DNA of 64,000 bases from Leptospiraceae bacterium (lineage in GTDB: Bacteria > Spirochaetota > Leptospiria > Leptospirales > Leptospiraceae), in NCBI GenBank assembly GCA_016711485.1, contig JADJSX010000023.1, positions 496,001-560,000 of the forward strand. The letters run 5' to 3'. The position numbers and the translations under genes are program-made. How positions within the stretch are numbered: position 1 is the first letter of the stretch; each line of letters opens with the position of its first letter. The notes below the pieces were generated by a model. That model saw only the letters and a list, made by a program, of their open reading frames with translations, was not told the origin of the DNA and ran no database searches. Below are positions 17,222 through 25,274 of this stretch, one piece after another.

Positions 17222-17342
17222 TCGGTCGTTGTAAGTTCCCTTCGACTCCGCTCAGGGAACGGGCTTCGTAAGAGCCTTTTACAATAAAGTCCGATCCCTG
17301 AGCGAAGTCGAAGGGTCGGTGTAATACAAGGAGATATAATTT
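17222..17342 (+). repeat. GC-rich hairpin/RBS module, copy B
   Basis: It contains GTTCCCTTCGACTCCGCTCA then GGGAAC (stem GTTCCCT/AGGGAAC), a second palindrome GATCCCTGAGCGAAGTCGAA then GGGTC, and TAATACAAGGAGATATAATTT before ATG 17343. The CCCTTCGACT...AGTCGAAGGG type of palindrome recurs in many bacterial genomes. The AAGGAG is the ribosome binding site of the collar gene. Confidence 0.65.
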
Positions 17343-18005
17343 ATGAACAAAGAATTTAAACAATCATTTCAAAAAGGAATTTCCCAAGGGTTGGGAATTA
17401 TCGTTGTAATCCTCTTCTCACTGGGAACGGTATGGGCGGTGGCGGGACTTACTGGAACGTATAATACTTTTTCGGATGGAGAAACACTCACAGCAGGGAA
17501 GTTAAACCAAAACTTTGAGTCTTTGCGAATCGCAATTTCTTCCACAGTCGGAACGATCAGCGCCTACGGAGGATCATCCGCTCCGACTGGTTGGCTTCTC
17601 TGTGATGGAACTTCCGTAAGCCAAACCACGTACGCTGACCTTTACGCTGTCATCGGTTGTAACTTCGGATGCAGTGGGGCTAATTTTAGTTTGCCTGATT
17701 TACGTGGTCGGTTTTTGCGAGGGCGTGATGGAGGTGCAGGACGTGATCCTGATAGTGGTTCACGCACGTTTATGAGTACGGGCGGGAATACTGCGGATAA
17801 TGTGGGTTCTGTGCAGGTGGATGAGTTGAAGAGCCATAATCATGGTATAATGCCAAGTAATGGTATTACGTCTGGTAGTTGTTGGTGGGATGGGACTGGT
17901 GGATTTGCTGATTGCACTCAACCTGCAACTCTTTTTGTATTATCTAGAGGTGGTAACGAAACTCGTCCTGTGAATGCTTATGTGAATTGGATTGTGAAGT
18001 ATTGA
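17343..18005 (+). CDS. Membrane-anchored phage tail-collar-like protein
   Basis: The 220-residue protein has an N-terminal membrane segment (GIIVVILFSLGTVWAVAGL, about residues 17-36). A linker motif FSDGETLTAGKLNQNFESL follows, and then a tail-collar domain begins at GTISAYGGSSAPTGWLLCDG. The collar domain continues as YADLYAVIGCNFG, FSLPDLRGRFLRG and ends in RPVNAYVNWIVKY. Such domains occur in phage tail fibres, but also as free-standing surface proteins in Leptospiraceae-like genomes. No other phage gene is nearby, so I do not call a prophage. AAGGAG lies 9 bp before the start. Confidence 0.8.
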   Translation: MNKEFKQSFQKGISQGLGIIVVILFSLGTVWAVAGLTGTYNTFSDGETLTAGKLNQNFESLRIAISSTVGTISAYGGSSAPTGWLLCDGTSVSQTTYADLYAVIGCNFGCSGANFSLPDLRGRFLRGRDGGAGRDPDSGSRTFMSTGGNTADNVGSVQVDELKSHNHGIMPSNGITSGSCWWDGTGGFADCTQPATLFVLSRGGNETRPVNAYVNWIVKY

Positions 18006-18010
18006 GGATT

Positions 18011-18349
18011 TTATGAAAAAATTTCAAGCAATGAATAATCTGGATCAGATACAAATTTTTCAATTTCTACTTTTTTGGAATTTAGAATTTCTGCGATTTC
18101 TTGAACACTTAGATTTCCGGTTCGAAGAAAAATTACCTTTGGTGGAAATCCAAAGCGATAGGATAAAAATACAAAATCTTCATCTTGAGAAAGAATTATA
18201 TAATTGTTCTTCTTTGCAAATTCCCAAATTTCAGAATCCTTTGCAGGTTTCCGTAATGGAATTCGATTTACATGAATACAATCAGAAAGATTATACTTTA
18301 AGAGTTTGCAGAGTCTCCAAGAAAGATTCGCATCAATTAAAAGTTTCAT
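18011..18349 (-). CDS. DUF5615 PIN-like toxin
   Basis: The 112-residue protein matches the DUF5615/Mut7-C-like PIN family: KLLIDANLSWRLCKLL at the N-terminus, IPLRKPAKDSEIWEFAKKNN in the centre and ILSQDEDFVFLSYRFGFPPK. The conserved acidic residues (D6, E50, D65, D67) fit a nuclease active site. Family members pair with DUF433 antitoxins. Its start overlaps the upstream antitoxin stop by 4 bp, so the two are coupled. Confidence 0.85.
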   Translation of the reverse strand: MKLLIDANLSWRLCKLLKYNLSDCIHVNRIPLRKPAKDSEIWEFAKKNNYIILSQDEDFVFLSYRFGFPPKVIFLRTGNLSVQEIAEILNSKKVEIEKFVSDPDYSLLEIFS

Positions 18350-18606
18350 GCAGCGAGAATTTTGGTGATGGTCTCCCGCTTAGCGGCAAATTGCAAAGCG
18401 GCAAGAATATGTTCGTGCTTCAATTCAGGAAAGTCTTCCAAGATTTGTTCATAACTCATTCCGCCCGCAAGCCAGCCCAATATATCAACAACTGCAATGC
18501 GAGTGCCTTTTATACAGGGTTTGCCAAATCGAACATCAGGATCAAAGGAAATATAGTTTGGGGTTTTCTTAATCTTTTGCGATTTCGGTTTTTGCAATTT
18601 ATTCAT
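18346..18606 (-). CDS. DUF433 antitoxin
   Basis: The protein of about 86 residues has the DUF433 motif (ISFDPDVRFGKPCIKGTRIA then VVDILGWLAGGMSYEQIL) and EDFPELKHEHILAALQFAA near the end. DUF433 proteins are winged-helix-like antitoxins for DUF5615 toxins. I chose ATG 18606 over the longer frame from 18660. The longer form would place coding sequence over the promoter-like TTGACA/TATAAC at 18616-18642. Confidence 0.82.
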   Translation of the reverse strand: MNKLQKPKSQKIKKTPNYISFDPDVRFGKPCIKGTRIAVVDILGWLAGGMSYEQILEDFPELKHEHILAALQFAAKRETITKILAA

Positions 18607-18615
18607 AGTCTTTAC

Positions 18616-18653
18616 GTTATAAATTTTAAAATCTTTTGTCAAGATGTTTTTAA
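18616..18653 (-). promoter_or_regulatory. Putative promoter of the DUF433/DUF5615 pair
   Basis: On the reverse strand TTGACA (18637-18642) and TATAAC (18616-18621) are separated by 15 bp, a little short of the usual 17. The start codon follows about 10 bp further. The TTGACA context AAAACATCTTGACAAAA is shared with the vapBC upstream region. Confidence 0.5.
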
Positions 18654-18656
18654 TCA

Positions 18657-18747
18657 CCAAGTCCGCTCGGTGAGCATTATGTTGCGCCCCAAAGAAGCAA
18701 CATTGAGTTTCGCCGAACCGAGCGGTGTTTAAAAGGAGAATTTTTTT
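18657..18747 (+). repeat. GC-rich hairpin/RBS module, copy C
   Basis: The arms AGTCCGCTCGGTGAGC and GCCGAACCGAGCGGTGT pair as in copy A, and AAAAGGAGAATTTTTTT precedes ATG 18748. The inner part has diverged and holds its own small hairpin (ATGTTGC...GCAACAT). Confidence 0.6.
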
Positions 18748-19257
18748 ATGAAAAGAAAAGCAACGAAGTGGATACTCATTCTTATCCTACTTTGCAGTTG
18801 TAAGTTTACTTACGAAGATGACAAACTTTCTCAGATGGCGACAGCGTTTAATCTCGCGAAACCGCTTGCAGAGGCGGAGGCTAGAATTGTGATTCAATGT
18901 GATGCGGATACTCCTACTGGCGTAAAATCTCTTCGTGGAACAGTGATGGATTATGATTCAGGTTCTCCGATTCAAAATGCTTTTGCAAGTAGTCAAGTCT
19001 CTACAGAGGTTTATGTTACTGATACAGAAGGGAAATTTAAAATCCAAAAAGTGGGGATTGAAACAGATACAGTCATATTAAAAGTATTTGCGGATAATTA
19101 CAAAAGCCTCTCTCATCCTGTTCAATTTATTTGTCAGAATATTCATGCTTTAATTTATTTACCGATACTTCCCGCTACTCCTGTTTTTGTTCCTGACCTT
19201 GCTCCTTCAGGTGCTTGTATATTTGGAGCTTCTAATTATGGTGGCTGCAAATTATGA
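18748..19257 (+). CDS. Lipoprotein with carboxypeptidase-regulatory-like (Ig-like) domain
   Basis: The 169-residue protein starts KRKATKWILILILLCSCKF, a lipoprotein signal with the cysteine at about residue 19. Its central region reads like a carboxypeptidase-regulatory/CNA-B-type beta-sandwich (LRGTVMDYDSGSPIQNAFAS, VYVTDTEGKFKIQKVGIETD). The C-terminus is PSGACIFGASNYGGCKL. The stop overlaps the next gene by ATGA (19254-19257), so the two form an operon. The function is unknown, probably a surface or periplasmic structural protein. Confidence 0.72.
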   Translation: MKRKATKWILILILLCSCKFTYEDDKLSQMATAFNLAKPLAEAEARIVIQCDADTPTGVKSLRGTVMDYDSGSPIQNAFASSQVSTEVYVTDTEGKFKIQKVGIETDTVILKVFADNYKSLSHPVQFICQNIHALIYLPILPATPVFVPDLAPSGACIFGASNYGGCKL

Positions 19258-19708
19258 TTTTTAGACAACTTGGCATTGTAATTTTTTCTTTTCTATTTTC
19301 AAATTGTTTTATTTTTTATCCATTTGTTGCGGATAGATTTGAAAAAGAATCGAATGCCGAAGAATATGCATTAGCCGCTCTTTACTTTCTCTCCGACAAA
19401 AAACACCCTATTCCCGGAAATAATGGAATCCTAGAAAAAATAAATCCGGGTAATGCGACCTTTACTCTTTCTTGGAATTTAGGTTTAGATGATAAAACCG
19501 ATAGTTCTAACCTCGGATATAAAGTATACGTATCTTCCTCGAACAATATTCAAACCGTTGCTGATATGGAGGCTAACGGCGAAGCACTGACAAATCTTAC
19601 TAATGCGACTTTGTCAAGTCGCCAAACTACTTCGTCCCAGAGTAGGATTTATTAATCTTACTTTTTTCTTTTCTTTCTTGGGAATGGAGTGAACCTCTTT
19701 TTTTGGAA

Positions 19709-20590
19709 TCATTTTTTTATTAAATTTAATTTATTTTTAGAAAACTTAAGAGGAGATATCCAGCCTAAAGAAGAGTGTGGCCTAATAGTATTATATTTTA
19801 CAGCAAATTCAAGAATACTTTTTTCTGCTTCTTCTATGGAGTTATGCTGATGAATATTAATTTCCTGTCTCTTCAAAGTTTTATTAAATGATTCTGAATG
19901 TGCGTTTTCATATGCATTGCCTCTACACATAGAGATTTTCATTTGGGACTTCTCTACAAGTTTTATATATTTACTGGAACAATATCTAACATCACTATCA
20001 GTGTGATGTATATACTTAGAGAGGTCATCTCTTTTACTGATAGCTTGTTCCAAAGTTCGATAAACAAGATCTGTATTATTTATTCTAGAAACAGATATTC
20101 CTAAAATCTCTCTATTTGTTAAATCTAATAAATGTGCACAATAATGGTTTTTACCTTTTATATCGAAAGCAGTTACGTCACCAACTATGACTGGATACTC
20201 TTGAATATCCGCTTCTATTAGTAGGTTTGAGTATTTTCGTAAATGGTGTTTTGAATTTGTGCTTCCAGAGTAATATGCCTTTTTCGCCCTGCAATTTAGC
20301 TGATTTTCGCGCATTAATCTCTGCACTCGGTTCCTTCCGATCTGCATAGTTTCTTTCAATTTGGAAGCGCAACTTCGGTATCCGGAAAGAGGAAGAAGCT
20401 CTATGATTGATTCAATTTTTTGACAATTTTAGAATCCCTTTCACGTTTCCTTTCTTTAAAGTCTGACGAATAGTAATAACACGACAGACCCAGTTCAAAT
20501 ACTTTGCAACTAGCCTTAACCCCAAATTCAGGAGCAAGATATTTCTGAATTATTTTCCGCTTATATTGTATTTCTTCTCTATTTCCTCTT
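19709..20590 (-). pseudogene. IS3-family transposase orfB (frameshifted), copy 1
   Basis: This is the rve-type integrase core with PVIVGDVTAFDIKGKNHYCA (first Asp), YIHHTDSDVRYCSSKYIKLV (second Asp) and AYENAHSESFNKTLKRQEIN (Glu of DDE). It ends YNTIRPHSSLGWISPLKF. The frame is broken at 20416-20421, where copy 2 has seven T and this copy six. That shifts the N-terminal helical part (YLAPEFGVKASCKVFELGLS) out of frame with the DDE core. Confidence 0.85.
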
Positions 20591-20845
20591 TTTTTTTAAT
20601 ATGTGGATTGTCAGAGATGCTTCAGCTAACGCACTTTCTAATTCTGCTACTCGCTTTCTCAGTGAAAATTCTGTTGAATTCATACTCTGAAATTTTTTAT
20701 TATTGAATGCCTTTCCCCAATCACGAACAGTCTGCGATGTTATACCTTCCCTCTGTGCTATTTGTGCTGCTGAGCTTTGTCCTGAAGTATATTCAAGCAC
20801 TATTTTCTCTTTAAACTCATTGCTAAAATTCTTACGTTTTATCAT
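20579..20845 (-). CDS. IS3-family transposase orfA, copy 1
   Basis: The 88-residue protein has a helix-turn-helix (KEKIVLEYTSGQSSAAQIAQ, REGITSQTVRDW) and a C-terminal leucine-zipper-like coiled coil (RKRVAELESALAEASLTIHI). It ends in a run of nine A followed by G (about 20590-20598), the usual place for -1 slippage to produce the OrfAB transposase. Copy 2 has ten A here and therefore a different OrfA end. Confidence 0.85.
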   Translation of the reverse strand: MIKRKNFSNEFKEKIVLEYTSGQSSAAQIAQREGITSQTVRDWGKAFNNKKFQSMNSTEFSLRKRVAELESALAEASLTIHILKKKRK

Positions 20846-21315
20846 CTTGCCATCCTTTCATTTACTCTAACTTCCGATTCCAAAAAAACGGTGTCTGTCC
20901 AGAAAGAAAAGAAAAAGTAAGCAAAAAAGAAAAGAAAGCCCGCAGCAGCGATTTTATTGCCTTAACACGCTGCAAATGCTCCATTAAGACCTTTTTGCAT
21001 TTGAAAAATTAGAAAAGATCTGCCCTGTTTATTTTTTGTCTATGAGTTTTTTGGGAAAACTTTTGCATTAAAAACCTAGATAGAATTAAGTTTAAGCCAA
21101 CTTGACAAAGTAGCACTAATTCTCTTTCTAATTTTAAAATTGATCCAATCCGTGGAGAATGGAAACGATATGCGACACTCAATACTGCTGTGGGTGCGGG
21201 TCCTTCTTCTATTTTATTTCATCCTTCTGGTAGTTCTTCCCGAAATAGAATCTTTACCAGGAATTTAAGATTTGACTGAATGAATACTCAAAAATCTGTT
21301 TTATGAAAATGATTG

Positions 21316-21534
21316 TTACTCTTCGTATACTGGGACATATCCTCTTTCTTTGTAAACGAAATTGATATGTACTATGCGAATGGATATACGTTGGAATACT
21401 TTAGAAGGTGATAAAAAACTTCCGACGAAATTTTTGGTAAAGAGGCTTATGGCCGTTAAGTGCTTTATATTGGGCAAAGGCATGATTTTAATATCATCCC
21501 AATTACGTTTACTATCTCCTAATCCTTGTAACAA
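21316..21534 (-). other. Open frame, possible C-terminal continuation of the next lipoprotein
   Basis: The frame reads LGDSKRNWDDIKIMPLPNIK followed by a protein-like stretch ending GYVPVYEE. It lacks an ATG and overlaps the end of the lipoprotein at 21519-22016 in another frame. It may be that gene's true C-terminus displaced by a frameshift, or a separate relic. No family is recognised. Confidence 0.3.
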
Positions 21535-22016
21535 GTTGCATCGCAGGGATCAATGATAGTATTACCTTCTTTCTTTACATGAATTAAGGATGTTTTATTG
21601 TTGCGGAAAATCCATATTTTGTTCTCCAATTTTATTGTAGAATATAAAACGTCAGGAAGGTTGAAAAGAAGTTCTAATTTTTCAAAATAACCCTTCTCGT
21701 GAAATTTTCCATGATACTCAAAAGGATGAAACATTACTAGATTACTGATAGCACAATCGTCAATTCTGAAAATAAGGTCACCTTCTCTTAGTAAGTGAAC
21801 TCGTTTTGCATCTGCTTTCGAAACACGGTATGGACCCGCCACCGATAAAAAATATCCATACTTAGGTTCAATATCATCTGGCAAATTCTCATACTTTTTT
21901 ATAAAATCATCATCCATCTTTGCATAACAGAGTTCTCGATGAAACTCTTCTAGTGTTGGTTTCTTGCATGCCAAAACCAACACCACTAATAACAAAAATT
22001 TCTTAAATACCTGCAT
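21519..22016 (-). CDS. Lipoprotein, possible immunity partner of the HELIH effector-like gene
   Basis: The protein of about 165 residues begins MQVFKKFLLLVVLVLACKK, a lipoprotein signal with cysteine at residue 17. The mature part has several cysteines (RELCYAKMDD, RIDDCAIS, DPCDATCYKD) and no recognised family. Its ATG lies inside the last codons of the effector-like gene (stop at 22003-22005), a translational overlap that suggests a matched pair. The second effector-like gene (25275-26025) is also followed by a small lipoprotein with a similar ACKK lipobox. An immunity role is my inference from context. Confidence 0.6.
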   Translation of the reverse strand: MQVFKKFLLLVVLVLACKKPTLEEFHRELCYAKMDDDFIKKYENLPDDIEPKYGYFLSVAGPYRVSKADAKRVHLLREGDLIFRIDDCAISNLVMFHPFEYHGKFHEKGYFEKLELLFNLPDVLYSTIKLENKIWIFRNNKTSLIHVKKEGNTIIDPCDATCYKD

Positions 22017-22197
22017 ACTCAACCCGATAATATTCTAATTGTCCAAGTCTATTTCGTTCTTTCGTAAATACTGCTTCATTAAACGGAATTTTCTTTTCGT
22101 ATTTGTTAAAAATAGGTTCAGATTCTTCTTCAATACGAATCCCTATCCAATTTCCTGATTTACCTCGAACTCTTCCGACCGTTAAGGCTTCTTCTAA

Positions 22198-23521
22198 TGC
22201 TACTTTGTCAAGTCGGAGTTGAAATAAAGATTGTACAAAAGAAAGGATTTATAATATTGTTCGTGTGGATTTCATACTTAACGAGCATTCCGATTTATTT
22301 AGCGAGTATATAAATTCTTTCGATCCATTATGGGTAAGGAAAGAGCAAAAGAATATTTTGAGAAGACCTTAAAAGGTTTTAGTTCAGAGATAAAACGGAA
22401 AAATATTGAGCGGATTTCCGAAACGATAATAGATCAGGATTATCAAAATCTCCATCATTTCATTACAACTTCTCCTTGGGATAAGAAGGATATGAATGAG
22501 ATACGTATTAACTTTATGCGAGAGCATAGTAACTCTTATCCGACAAAGAAAGCGATATTAGTCATTGATGATTCTGGTGTTCTTAAAAGAGGCAATTCGA
22601 CAGAAGGCGTTGGGCATCAATATATTGGTCAAGTTGGAAAGTGGCTAATGGCAACGTATTCGTAACCTCACATTTAGTGAGTGAGTTCAAGCATATGCCA
22701 TTAGATATAAAAGAATTTATACCCGAAGATAAAACTAAAACCAAAGAAGAACAAAATTTACAACAAAGATAGAGATTGCGATTTTTCTAATAGAAGAAGC
22801 TATTCGACGAGGAATCAAATTTGAATTCGTTGTTGCAGATGCATGGTATGGTTCTAGCCCTAATTTTACTGACTATTTAGAGGCTAAAGGTTTGAAGTAT
22901 ATTGTATCAATTAAAAGTAATCGAAATATATTTTACAAATTTCCTAATGATTTAAAAAGTAGTGAGCACAAGATAAGTGAGTTACTTACACTCATAGAGC
23001 CTGACGCATTTCCCCCTTGATATTAAATTATCAGATGGTTCGAACAAGAAAATTTATTTTGTTAGGATGGATTTAAAAGTAAAAGGATTAAGTGGAAAAA
23101 GAAGAGTGATAATTGAAACTGATAGAATTGGTGATTGGGCAAATGCAGAGGTAAGTTATTTTATTTCCAATGCAACTGAATTGCGCGATGACACTGTTAT
23201 CCGCTACTATCATAGACGGAATTGGATAGAAGTATTCTATAGAGAAGTAAAAGACTTTCTAGGTGCAGACGAAATCGGAGTATGGATAGAATTCTTCGAC
23301 ATTGGACATTATGCATAGTAACCTACAGCATGATGCAATGGCTACAACATGGAAAAGCAATCAAGGAATTCGTAAAAAAACGATTGAAATTTGGAGACGT
23401 TCAAACTGTATGCAGGATTTATTTGAAAAAAAGAATAATTGAACTCGCTACTTTAGATCCTAGTATTTTCCTAAAACACCTTGATGGAATTTTAATAGCC
23501 CTTTAAGATGACAAAGTCGCA
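22198..23521 (+). mobile_element. IS701-like insertion sequence (degraded)
   Basis: The element is 1324 bp with terminal repeats TGCTACTTTGTCAAGTC and (reverse) TGCGACTTTGTCATC. It is flanked by CTAA at 22194-22197 and 23522-23525, fitting the YTAR target duplication known for IS701-family elements. It encodes a broken DDE transposase. The termini are shared with the non-coding MITEs at 11405, 19604, 30479 and 52691, so this is the likely parent family. Confidence 0.8.
22262..23506 (+). pseudogene. IS701-like DDE transposase, multiply frameshifted
   Basis: Pieces in changing frames read NEHSDLFSEYINSFDPL, then KKAILVIDDSGVLKRGNSTE (first Asp), VVADAWYGSSPNFTDYLEA (second Asp) and YYHRRNWIEVFYREVKDFLG (Glu region). 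This order and spacing match IS701/IS4-type DDE transposases. Frame changes occur near 22328, 22640, 22770, 23015 and 23300, so it is inactive. Confidence 0.75.
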
Positions 23522-24496
23522 CTAATTTTATTTTTCGAGGGATTTTATTTAAAGAAAGACTTCCTGTGTAGGCATAAATTATCCCTTTAGGAATTACGAT
23601 GCCGGCAAGATTGTGATAAGCATGAATTAACTCATGTCGTAAAACTCGATAGCCAGAAAGATTTCCGCGATATGGTGTTGGAGATTTTCCATTTTCATTT
23701 TCTAGATGATAAATAGTGTTGTTATCCATTAGCCGGTCAATTACAATAAGCGAGCCATTAGTCTTTCCTTGCCTTAAAATTGGAGCACTTAAACCGATAT
23801 GTGAGCTACCAGTATTCTCTCCCCAAATACGATCATCTTCTGGTTTTCTATTTCGAATGTCTAATTGAAATGTTTGACTGGATAACAATGAATATACCAT
23901 ACTGACGGCTTTGGGATATGAAAACAAAGAAACCATTTTCGTCATGGTCAACGTTCCCCATTCTTCGTTTAACTGAATGAACAACTCACCTTTAGTAATT
24001 GCATTCAGGTCAACGATATGTTTCTTTTTTTCTTCTAGCTCGGAATCCAATAAGGTCAATGCAGTTATTGGATAGGCTTTACCCAAAGTCATTTTATCTA
24101 GACTTGGTATCGTGTTTATTTCTTGTCCTACCGCCGGCTCATTATCTATTAGAATCTTGTAAGCGGCATATCCCACTAAGCCCGTGACTGCTACCGAAGC
24201 AAACTCAGACCAAAAATCATTCTGTTTTCGTTTTCTCATTTTTCTACTTCTTGTTGTAACGACTGACGGTAATCATTTCATAATTTTAGTAAAGTATTTT
24301 TTACCAATTTCAAACTGAAAACATTTAGTTTACGATTGGCATAAAATCCATTTCAAACATTAGAATATTCTAATATTTAAAATGAATATATACTTTTTAC
24401 ATTAACAAGTGATAATATAGCACGTTTTTATCTTAGAAAAGACTTGCAAGATAAGAAAAATTTTATTATGGTGAGCGAAGCTGAAACCATGACTCA

Positions 24497-24530
24497 GAGG
24501 TGAAGTGAGCTTGTATGATAGAATCAATTA
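24497..24530 (+). repeat. 34-bp direct repeat, copy 1
   Basis: AGGTGAAGTGAGCTTGTATG followed by ATAGAATCAATTA recurs with two or three changes at 28376-28409. The gap 24240-24584 holds only this and AT-rich sequence. Confidence 0.5.
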
Positions 24531-24584
24531 TATACCACTTCTCGTAAATAAGTTTTGCTATTTTCGCAAAAGGGGTATTCCCGA

Positions 24585-24686
24585 TTCCCAAAAGAAGATT
24601 TTCCTGAATTGACTAAAGAAGATATTTTAGCCTATCTCGCGTATAACGCTGATCTAGAAAGGACAGTTCGAAACCTAGCCGCATGA
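24585..24686 (+). pseudogene. C-terminal fragment of a DUF433 antitoxin
   Basis: The frame ending at TGA 24684-24686 reads FPKEDFPELTKEDILAYLAY then NADLERTVRNLAA, the typical DUF433 C-terminus. There is no N-terminal part and no toxin partner. It is a decay remnant. Confidence 0.7.
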
Positions 24687-24697
24687 GATTTAATAAA

Positions 24698-25206
24698 CTA
24701 CTTTCTTTTCTTTATATACTCTAAAAATTTTTGTTCGCCTTTCTCTGAGAGCATATTACCTAAATAATCACCAAAACGTAATTTAAGCTCTCCATCGACT
24801 TTTTTCACTTCCAACTTCAAAATAGAATCTTTACCTAGAAAATATCCATCTTCTTTTAAATTTCCATCGAGATCAATATAACGGGACTGAGAAAAGAAAA
24901 CAGTTACAACATAACAATCAACTATTTGTCTAAAAGTGGCTCCATCTTTGAAAATATCCTCTTCGCATTTTTCCAAACCAATATCTTTTATGGAAAAGTC
25001 TTTGACGACTAAAACAAGATTTATTTTTTCTGGCATCATTTCATTTGTCCTTATAATCCTATTTCGCTCATCTGAATATATCGGTTCATCTATTATAGAA
25101 TGTATCAGATCAGTGACATATTGTTCGACTTTTCTCTCTCACTCAATTCTTTCTTACATGCAAAAAGCAAGCTGGATAATAGCAATATAACCCAGGCTGC
25201 TTTCAT
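24698..25206 (-). pseudogene. Lipoprotein with single frameshift, possible immunity partner
   Basis: ATG 25206 starts a lipoprotein signal (MKAAWVILLLSSLLFACKK), followed by ELSEREK in the same frame. The downstream frame continues VEQYVTDLIHSIIDEPIYSD, then EKINLVLVVKDFSIKDIG, to a stop at 24698. One missing A in the AAAA run near 25140 would account for the shift. The mature domain is not recognised. It lies directly after the NlpC/P60-like effector gene, mirroring the lipoprotein after the HELIH gene. Confidence 0.65.
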
Positions 25207-25274
25207 TTTTTTTAAGTGGCTATTTAATAGTATTCGCATCCCTTATACCATCTGCCCTTGTAAATACTGTGGAG

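Larger units (their letters stand above)
19679..20901 (-). mobile_element. IS3-family insertion sequence, copy 1
   Basis: The 1223-bp element has imperfect terminal repeats sharing CC-N-TTTTTTTGGAATC about 15 bp inside each end. It encodes orfA (20579-20845) and orfB (19709 to about 20590) on the reverse strand. A second copy of identical length is at 52766-53988. The boundaries are set by comparison with the uninterrupted MITE, with an uncertainty of 1-3 bp. Confidence 0.85.
19604..21115. mobile_element. MITE copy 2, interrupted by IS3 element
   Basis: The ends TGCGACTTTGTCAAGT and (reverse) TGCTACTTTGTCAAGT are flanked by CTAA on both sides (19600-19603 and 21116-21119). Without the inner IS3 element (19679-20901) it is 289 bp, the size of the copy at 11405-11699 in opposite orientation. 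The IS sits at the tip of the central hairpin. Confidence 0.85.
19254..21279 (+). pseudogene. Lipoprotein-like gene split by a MITE carrying an IS3 element
   Basis: The 5' part (19254-19603) encodes a signal peptide (QLGIVIFSFLFSNCFIFYPF) and a domain ending GEALTNLTN. The 3' part (21116-21279) reads SLSNFKIDPIRGEWKRYATL then a plausible C-terminus to TGA at 21277-21279. Removing the MITE (19604-21115) and one CTAA copy rejoins both parts in frame. Translated through the insertion, the first half instead ends at 19655. The gene overlaps the upstream lipoprotein stop by 4 bp. The intact product would have been a fibronectin- or lectin-like lipoprotein of about 170 residues; its function is unknown. 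Confidence 0.8.
22003..24239 (-). pseudogene. Effector-like protein with HELIH metallopeptidase motif, split by an IS701-like element
   Basis: The N-terminal part (24239 to 23522) begins MRKRKQNDFWSEFASV, has a hydrophobic segment (VAVTGLVGYAAYKIL), then the motif IDNEPAVGQEI. Near its end lies YRVLRHELIHAYHNLAG, an HExxH zinc-binding site. The C-terminal part (22197 to 22003) reads EEALTVGRVRGKSGNWIGIR and ends at TAA 22003-22005. Removing the IS (22198-23521) and one CTAA restores one frame of about 305 codons. The N-terminal motif is shared with 25275-26025. An M91-like or related toxin metallopeptidase is plausible, but the family is not certain. Confidence 0.7.

Noticed and set aside
16531..17271. 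246-codon plus-strand frame after a good AAGGAG site
   Set aside because: It is antisense to the vapBC pair, whose proteins are clearly real. The translated sequence is rich in S, F and R with no family. The RBS belongs to the repeated module.
17343..18005. Prophage suggested by a tail-collar domain
   Set aside because: No other phage structural, lysis or integrase gene is nearby, and the protein has its own membrane anchor.
18013..18732. Long plus-strand frame over the DUF433/DUF5615 pair
   Set aside because: It is the shadow of two well-recognised genes on the other strand.
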